Positions 58,501 through 64,000 of a DNA stretch of 64,000 bases are shown here, piece by piece (the stretch's first letter is position 1; each line of letters begins with the position of its first letter). The position numbers were made by a program, and so were the translations under genes. The DNA lies in the NCBI GenBank assembly GCA_035222895.1, contig JAVYIG010000091.1:248001-312000 (forward strand). Direction: 5' to 3'. The DNA is from Strongylocentrotus droebachiensis. Lineage: Eukaryota > Echinodermata > Echinoidea > Camarodonta > Strongylocentrotidae. The notes below the pieces were generated by a model. The model had not been told where the DNA came from and ran no database searches. It saw only the letters and a list, made by a program, of their open reading frames with translations.

Positions 58501-61270
58501 AGATTCTTAATTGTAGGACAAATACAAGGACATTCCTGCAATGACATCAAATGCGACAGTGGGCGTGTTTATGCTTCACTTTTCTGGCCAGAATCAGGCA
58601 TCTGTTACGAAAAACGGCGATCACGATCGCCGATCGTAAACTCACAAAAAGATGCGTTTACAATTTGTAAACGCGTTTAAATGGGGTCAACGCACTGACC
58701 TCTAGTGGGTCTACGTAGCATGCAGAGTGAAGGTTTGCAAATCCAGCTGGAAGACCAATTAAGGCCACCTAAGGAGAATTGCCTGGAGGAGCCAGAGAAG
58801 TGAGCATAAACAGTACACCGTGGAACTGCGATTACGATGAGCGTTTAAGATGAGCGTTACAAATCTCTCATTCTGCCTTCACAATTTAAGCTTAAACGCA
58901 GCCAGTATTACCTCTTTTTGAGGGGCGTAACCCAGCAAGCGTGAGACTGAGATCTGCGAAAAATGGAAGCTTATTATCATTTTTTGGTCTATATAGAGAT
59001 TTTCTGAAAAATCGGAGGTTGGAATATTAATAGGTATAGGTGTATTCATGTTTTGAAAGGCTATGTCTGAGTTAGAGTGGTCCTTTGAGAGATTTGATAT
59101 TAACATGTGAAATACAGAATGAATGTACCATTTGCTCTGATAATGTATTATCAAATAAATGAGGGCTAACATTATATGATTGAATTACAGATGTCTCATT
59201 TTGTTCCATTTAACTAAAAACATATTTTTGGCTCATCATTTATTATTCTTTTACATTATAGAGTTTAAAATCTTCATATTTGATTTCATTGAGCCCAACA
59301 TCAAACAAGTCATCAGGTGTTTCAATTACTTTGAAGGTATCATCCGGCATTTTGCAGATGATATTCCCATTTTTTGTGTTGATACGCTTGACAGAAAAGA
59401 TGAGTTTTGAGATAATGAACTATCCTTGCGTACCTCAAACTTTGAAGTGATGATGGAGGGTTGAGTAGCATGCTGTGAGATGAGGTTATTCATGATGTCC
59501 TTGAGGATACTAGCATCATGCTGGTCATGACAACAGAAGGAAAACATCAATCTTTTCAAGCAAGCTTCCACACCAAGCGCCCAACGAACATCCTTCAGCT
59601 TTATGAATGATCCTAGAAAAAAAAACAGATTTTTTAACAAAACCTACTGAGCAAGTTCTTTATACTGACACAACGAATCATTACGTAATAAATACTTTGA
59701 AACTGATATCCATTTTTATATCAAGTCAATGAACTTAGGTACAAGAGTGATCATTTTTGTATAATAAAAAGTATTGAGCAGTAATATGGAAAGCATTTCT
59801 TGGATAGGTTTTCTACATCATGGGGGATGATTGTTTGACAATTCATCAGATAACATATGCATTAAACATTTGTTATACATCATAAAAAGAAATCTAGGTA
59901 TTCAGTCGAGGTAAATCATTCTCCAATCCCATGTATTCCTTTTCTTCTTCAGTAAACTGTATGTTGTAACACAGAAAAGCAAGTATTTGTAGGATCATTG
60001 TTGCATGCATCCCCATGCACCTGCCTTTTATTTGGCACCCCCCAAAAAAACCCTGCTGCGGTTCATCGCGGCATGTGCAAATGAGAGTTCACTCAAGTTT
60101 CAAGTTTATTCACTGCTAAAGCAATGGCAACAAATTCTTACCCACAGGACCAAGGGGTTTCTGGTGGAACCGATTGTTCAATCGGTCAATCTCTGCCAGT
60201 AAGTTAGGCATGTAGTCCGCATACAGCTTCAGCCTATTCTTTCTGCTTCCTTCAAGGTTCTCTAGTCTTCTCTTCCCAGCAGATAGGGCTTGTGCTAGCT
60301 CACTGTCTTTGGATCTGCAAACATCATCATGACATTTAGCAGAACTTTATTACTATCTCATGAAAAAAATTCTATGGCAGAGCAATTACCTGTGACAGGT
60401 TCAATGTCTGTATGTTTCAGATAAACCTGTACCTTCCTCCAACTCAAAGAGCCACGATGGCTCAGTGGTAGAGCAGTGGTCTCTCAACCGGGAGGTCCCA
60501 GGTTCAAAACCTATTTGATGCGCTAGTTGCGCTTGAAGTTGGCTGCTTGTTTCATAGAATATTCTAACCATCATAGAAACTGTGGCTAACTTCAGTTTTC
60601 CAATACATATCTGAGGAAGGTATCTGAACCACAGACATCAAAACTTTCGGAGCCAAATTCCATGTGAATGCTTCATAGAGCTCATTCCTATCGCGATAAC
60701 CTGCTTTTGTTAAATGCATTACACATTCTGAATGGTTTCAAGCTCAATATCAATTTAAATTGTTTTACAGCTCATAAACAAATTTACATCTACATATTTA
60801 CCAGAATTTGAAGGTGTTTCATGTATGATACATGTAAATTGTAATAAAACTCTTTTTTTTTTCATTTTCAGATTAAGTATGCAATCTCTTGTACACGGAA
60901 AACTTCACCATTCTATTCCTAATTATTGACATGGATACAGACAGTTATATCAATACATGTGTCAAGCATTATTTAATTCAATTTCAATTCAATTCTTTAT
61001 TCAACCAGTATAAAACAATTTACAATGACAATATACAGTATAATGGTTAGAACCCCCTACAATTTACAATTTGTTTATCAAAAGTTTTCCTCAAATATAT
61101 CTTACTGCAGTCCATAGCTCTGCTCTCTAGCACTGTTGACGGCATTAGCCAACTGGTCAATCTCCCTGGCAGCATTCTGCTTTTGAGCTTCCAGATCTCT
61201 CTTCTCTACCACCAATGCAGTGACTTGTCTTTCTCTCTCAAGCCTCTCCTCTTCAAACTGTGCCTGGTCC
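41658..61270 (-). CDS. SMC6: SMC6 copy B, canonical, 5' end beyond the window
   Basis: Minus-strand exons: 61106-61270, 60142-60314, 59434-59612, 55618-55728, 51279-51472, 50708-50858, 49105-49335, 47415-47552, 46772-46905, 45796-45937, 44876-45034, 42957-43115, 42440-42537, 41658-41778. They give 717 residues with all phases consistent. The order is: end of the N-side coil; KPLGPVG plus [16 protein letters not shown], opening the hinge; [25 protein letters not shown] with YYSS (hinge end); C-side coil with YQVDPLK and [84 protein letters not shown]; and an acidic tail ending TLEEGE. All are SMC6 landmarks. The N-head exons should lie above 64000, and at least one coil exon is missing between the N-head and 61270. 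The 46772 donor (GTGGGT) is the weakest junction. Likely the functional SMC6 of this locus. Confidence 0.9.
42587..42800. repeat. GA/GGGA-rich simple repeat (copy B counterpart)
   Basis: Polypurine tract with (G)10, (GA)n and GGGAGGGAGGGA blocks between exons 42440-42537 and 42957-43115. It matches the position of the 22503-22744 tract in copy A. Confidence 0.9.
42808..42870. repeat. Single-copy relative of the 75/76-bp minisatellite unit
   Basis: The matching intron of copy B has one unit only: ACAAACAAACTTGGCCATTACATATGGGTGACCATTCC and so on. It lies between the GA-rich tract and the exon at 42957. This is the likely unexpanded state of the copy A array. Confidence 0.85.
43174..43547. mobile_element. 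GC-ended MITE with 8-bp target duplication
   Basis: Ends CCCGGCCCCCCCACTCA and TGAGTGGGGGGCCGGG are flanked by TACCACAC (43166-43173 and 43548-43555). It is 374 bp, non-coding, and inserted into an older repeat in the copy B intron between 44876 and 43115. The 8-bp duplication suggests a hAT-like or related transposase. Confidence 0.85.
43629..44045. mobile_element. Second copy of the CAGGGG-ended dispersed repeat
   Basis: Counterpart of 14840-15335 without its left terminus. It lies in a copy B intron beside the TA-flanked MITE. Confidence 0.5.
44082..44739. mobile_element. TA-flanked MITE (Tc1/mariner-pogo type)
   Basis: Left end CCGTATTTGCCGGC and right end GCCGGCAAATATGG are inverted and each is bordered by TA. 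The 658-bp interior has no transposase. The TA duplication is typical of the IS630-Tc1-mariner group. It lies in the copy B intron upstream of exon 44876-45034. Confidence 0.72.
47775..48100. repeat. CAY trinucleotide microsatellite, left part (right part 48978-49098)
   Basis: CACCACCATCATCACC-type repeats in a copy B intron, split by the hAT element at 48101-48977. The His- and Val-rich reading frames are artefacts. Confidence 0.95.
48101..48977. mobile_element. Non-autonomous hAT-like element, 8-bp target duplication
   Basis: Ends TAGTGCTGTA...TACAGCACTA are flanked by a perfect GTTGTCAC duplication (48093-48100 and 48978-48985). Repeated CCGAACCGAAC motifs near both ends look like subterminal transposase-binding repeats. 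It is 877 bp with no coding capacity. It sits inside a CAY-rich microsatellite in a copy B intron. Confidence 0.88.
49755..50556 (+). mobile_element. Penelope-like element with inverted terminal pseudo-LTRs and 12-bp target duplication
   Basis: The 802-bp insertion is flanked by CATAAAGTAATT (49743-49754 and 50557-50568). About 235-250-bp arms, 49785-50020 and 50308-50556, are inverted copies of each other. Between them the plus strand reads [20 protein letters not shown] and [13 protein letters not shown], the C-terminal part of a Penelope-type GIY-YIG domain. Such elements are often 5' truncated and carry an upstream terminal repeat in inverted orientation. It lies in the copy B intron between 50708 and 49335. 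Confidence 0.85.
50451..50480 (+). ncRNA. Hammerhead-ribozyme-like motif in the Penelope terminal repeat (degenerate)
   Basis: CTGACGA (50451-50457) is followed by a GTGT...ACAC helix (50459-50462 with 50472-50475) and GAGAC (50476-50480). Penelope-like terminal repeats are known to carry hammerhead motifs of the form CUGANGA, helix II, GAAA. Here GAAA is GAGA, and the inverted left arm has lost part of the core. Activity is unlikely. Confidence 0.4.
51692..55331. mobile_element. 3.64-kb element with ACCATGGTA-repeat terminal inverted arms
   Basis: The two ends match perfectly: CCCTTACAAAAAAAAACCATGG at the left and its complement at the right. Inside each end is a long arm (about 51707-52146 and 54766-55316) of tandem ACCATGGTACT or TACCGTGGTAC palindromic units. 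The interior holds A-rich sequence with a (A)n run near 52527, a CA repeat, and an AATAAA-containing segment near 54470. No transposase was recognised and no clear target duplication was found. It fills most of the copy B hinge intron between 55618 and 51472. Confidence 0.75.
55930..57470. other. GC-rich unidentified segment in copy B intron
   Basis: About 1.5 kb of clearly higher GC than the surrounding intron (55729-59433). It holds no protein domain I recognise. It contains an imperfect tandem run near 56980-57090 (CCGAATCGGTAACC, CGGTAACCCGGGACC) and two related segments, ACCACCTGTCTGTGACGGGAG and ACCACCAGTTTGTGATGGAAG. It may be internal sequence of an old retroelement. Confidence 0.4.
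60450..60720 (+). mobile_element. tRNA-derived SINE
   Basis: A tRNA-like head has an A box TGGCTCAGTGGTAGAGC (about 60459-60475) and a B box GGTTCAAAACC (60501-60511). A non-tRNA body follows. It lies in the copy B intron upstream of exon 60142-60314. It lacks a complete cloverleaf 3' half, so a functional tRNA is unlikely. Confidence 0.65.
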
Positions 61271-61539
61271 CTGTCGTTGCAACAAGAATCATCAGAAATA
61301 CATCATTTACGTCTTGTCATCTTCATAGTTCATTACGTTAAGTGCATGACCAAATTATGCAGCGCCTGTAAATCTTATGGATGATGTTAATTTTTTTTGA
61401 ATGATTCAACTTACAATAAAATCTGTCTCTCTCGAGCCTCTCCCCTTAAAGGTAATAATAGTCATAATGGTGGCTTCTTATACAACGCACATGTCTGTCA
61501 CGTCGTGAAGCTCCTGGCACTGCCCCAATTATTACCCTG

Positions 61540-61706
61540 GCTTTAGCAAGGTGGCCATTACGGCGCTCTAGCCTATTAAGTCCTGCCAGGTACCCACTTT
61601 CATCACCTGAGTTGACATATTAGGGCATTAGTGCTGCGGCGGGACTCGAACCGCGGACCTTATGATCGACAGTCCGGTGACATATCAACACAACCACGAC
61701 ACCTCT
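61540..61706 (-). mobile_element. tRNA-derived SINE, minus strand
   Basis: The minus strand carries GTGGTTGTGTTGATATGTC, a B box GGTTCGAGTCCCGCC and the tail GTGGGTACCTGGCAGGAC shared with the 40.6-kb SINE. It lies upstream of exon 61106-61270. Confidence 0.65.
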
Positions 61707-62019
61707 ACAAAGTTTTGGAAATATTTCACCAGGATCGGATTATGAAATTTAAAATTTAAAAAATTGTTAGAATAAGCAACTCTGAAAAAATTGGGCTCTA
61801 AAACGCTTTGGATTTTGAGAAATTCTAATATCAAATTTATCAGTTCGAAAATGTTTGTGTCATCTGAAGAGCATAACATTGTAACAGTTGAAATGTTTGA
61901 ACAACAAATCATATTACCAGATAAAAAAGAAGTCGAGTTTGTCTTAGTGAATGATTTTTTATATTGTCTCATAAAAAAACAAATTGTTCAAAATTGTCTG
62001 TACACTGTATTTGCGATAT

Positions 62020-62283
62020 TATCAATCTCCTCTCCCTCTCTTCTATATCTCTCTCTTCTGTATCTCTTCTCTCCCCCCGCTCTCTCTCTTTTTACCTCCC
62101 TCCTCTATCTCTCTCCCTCTCACACACACACACCTGTCTCTCTCTCTCTCTATCTCTCTCTCCCTTCCGCCTCTTTACCCCCTCCCCACTCTCTCTCTCT
62201 CCCTCTCTCTCTCATTTCTCAACCCCTCCCCTCTCTCTCTTCCATATCCCTCTCACCTCTCTCCCCCTCTCTCTCTTCTGTAT
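62020..62283. repeat. CT-rich tract before the Penelope-like element
   Basis: (CT)n with CTCCCTCT and ACACACAC blocks directly 5' of the element. It marks the 5' truncation point. Confidence 0.9.
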
Positions 62284-63750
62284 CCAGGTCACTCTACTTC
62301 AAACTTTGTTCATCTTCAGCTACCTGCCCCATCCTGCCCCATCCGAATCGTCAAAGAAAGCCCCGAAGCAGATGACACCTTCCCCGTCAGAACTCCCCTG
62401 ACACCGGATCACATACATGACCTCATGTACTTCTGCCTCATCTCAACTTCCTTCAAATGGCGAGACAATTACTACCAGCAACTTCAAGCGCAGCTATGGG
62501 AGCACCTCTTTCACCGGTTATAGCCAACATCTTCATGGAGCACTTCAAACAACGGCACTCCAGACTCTCTCACAACACCCTTCTCTCTGGCTCTGATATG
62601 TCAACGACACATTCATCATCTGGCCGCATAGCAGACCTGACTTAGACCACTTCCTCGACCACACCAACCAGCATCACCCGAGCATTAAATTCACCATGGA
62701 GACCAAGCAAAACAACAGCATCCCCTTCCTAGACATCCACGTTACCAAATCGCCATCCGGCAAGCCTGCTCACCAAGTCTACAAGAAACCCACGCACACC
62801 AATAGATCTCTTCACTACGGATCCTTCCACCATCCAACCGTACTACAATCAGTCCCCAACACCCTCATCCTCCGAGCCCATCAACTCAGCGATGCCGATC
62901 ATCTAGAGCAGGAAATCCAGCACGTCACCACAGCTCTAACTACCATCAACAAATACCCAAGACATAAGATCAAGTCCAGGACTCCAGCCAGCAAGCCCGC
63001 AGCCAACACCAGCCCTGAAGAGAACCAACTGCAGCTACACCACCGAAACAAACTGTTGTTCTACCCTATATTGGTCAAGCCTCTCACAAGATTCAACGCA
63101 TCCTTTAAGCAGCAGACATTTAAGTTCGGCACAGTTCCTCCAACAAGCGTCCAAACCACAAGAAAGCTGGAGTCTACACGATACCATGCGAATGTGGAAA
63201 AGTCTACATTGGTGAAACTGGGAGAAATCTGGAAACAAGACTCAAGGAGCACAAAACCAGCTTCAGACTCAGCGATTGGGATAAGTCCGCCATCGTCTAA
63301 CACGCCCAACAACATAAACACACCATCAAATGGGACAACAGTCATCTCATCTCCATAATGAAGCACTGGCACACACGCCGAATCCGAGAAGCCATAAAAA
63401 TTCCAAGACATCAACGACATCTGGAAACCACTCATCAACAAGTACACAGTTACGCCTCCATTACTGCCTGTACCCCCGTCGCAGACACCCGTACATCACC
63501 AACCGCCACCCGCCGAACCCACAAAGCAGCCGCTAGCCTCACAGCTACAATGCACAGAAGACGACAGCAGACTACAATGCCGCCTACGTTGGGGACACAC
63601 ACATCATCTCGCCGACACCATTTAATTTGTCAACAGTTTTTTGAACTCGCTTCCTGGTCTGGTTGCGAAAGTTGGTATGGAGAAACTCCCACTGAAGATG
63701 AGGATTGCTGTAGGGTCCTCGCTCGTTGTCTTTTTACAAACGTGTAGTCT
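62284..63750 (+). mobile_element. Penelope-like element, RT plus GIY-YIG, inactivated
   Basis: Plus-strand fragments in order: TPDHIHDLMYFCLISTSFKW; GAPLSPVIANIFMEHF (reverse transcriptase); YVNDTFIIWPH at about 62597, the catalytic YVDD box with the first Asp changed to Asn and a TGA just before it; SIPFLDIHVTK; VYKKPTHTNRSLHYGSFHHP; then PCECGKVYIGETGRNLETRLKEH spread across 63180-63260, the GIY-YIG endonuclease. Several frameshifts and stops split it. It begins directly after a CT-rich tract (5' truncated). Near 63692-63720 a CTGAAGA and GAGGA/TCCTC hairpin resembles the terminal motif of these elements. Confidence 0.87.
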
Positions 63751-64000
63751 ATCCCGTAGTCTGCTGGTACACCATTACCTCAAGTCTTGATACGGTCTAA
63801 TAGTTGCTAGTGAAATCTTGTAGTATATCTGGGGAGAGCCCGAGTATAAAAAGTCGGTAGACCCGCTTGGATACAAGTTGGGAAACTGTCTGGAAACACT
63901 TGGAAAACTCATTGGAAAACGGTCGGCTAGGAGTAAATATAAATATCCAAACATATAAACAACAAGTCAACGCAAAGCATAGCATCCCCTCGGCCTATAT

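Larger units (their letters stand above)
51279..60314 (-). other. SMC6: SMC6 copy B hinge-encoding exons
   Basis: Exons 60142-60314, 59434-59612, 55618-55728 and 51279-51472 encode the SMC6 hinge. It runs from [20 protein letters not shown] to [19 protein letters not shown], including [11 protein letters not shown] and [20 protein letters not shown]. In SMC5/6 the hinge pairs with the SMC5 hinge and contacts single-stranded DNA (family knowledge). None of these exons has a counterpart in copy A. Confidence 0.87.

Noticed and set aside
60450-60515. Functional tRNA gene
   Set aside because: A and B boxes are present, but the acceptor stem and 3' half do not pair; this is a SINE head.

Overview
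The window is eukaryotic, AT-rich, intron-rich metazoan DNA with dense interspersed repeats. The repeats include LINE 3' ends, Penelope-like elements, tRNA-derived SINEs, hAT and TA/TTAA MITEs, minisatellites, and many TACATGTA/CCGGTA words and poly-G runs. This suggests a marine invertebrate deuterostome, with a sea-urchin-like echinoderm my best guess by general impression. No organism marker was seen, so the taxon is inference. No prokaryotic features, rRNA or CRISPR arrays were found.

All recognised genes are on the minus strand. (1) 1941-13627 holds the 5' half of a voltage-sensor-domain protein (five phase-consistent exons, 124 residues, continuing below position 1). (2) 21385-35372 is a complete but very short SMC6-like gene, here called copy A. 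Its 12 exons give an uninterrupted 509-codon reading frame with the N-terminal Walker A head and the C-terminal signature/Walker B head joined by a short coiled coil. The hinge and most of the coils are absent. (3) 41658-61270 is the 3' two thirds of a canonical SMC6 gene, copy B: 14 exons covering coil, hinge, coil and C-terminal head, continuing beyond 64000. SMC6 is the ATPase partner of SMC5 in the SMC5/6 DNA-repair complex.

Copies A and B are a diverged head-to-tail tandem duplication. Homologous flank starts near 13.93 kb and again near 36.84 kb, which puts the junction at about 36.8 kb. Copy A has lost two internal segments, each removing exons that begin and end in phase 0, so the frame survives. 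It also carries an R-to-M change in the LSGGER signature, a one-heptad duplication in the coil, and an early stop that removes the acidic tail.

Two minisatellites grew inside copy A introns. One (22.75-25.03 kb, 75/76-bp unit) expanded from a sequence that is single-copy in B. The other (32.07-33.27 kb, about 41-bp unit) repeats the 3' splice acceptor of the neighbouring exon about 29 times.

Copy B introns hold a 3.64-kb element whose long terminal inverted repeats are built from ACCATGGT palindromes, an inverted-terminus Penelope-like element, three elements with 8-bp target duplications (39.27, 43.17 and 48.10 kb, the first of these lying just 3' of the gene), and a TA-flanked MITE. The right edge (62.3-63.75 kb) is a decayed Penelope-like reverse transcriptase/GIY-YIG element.
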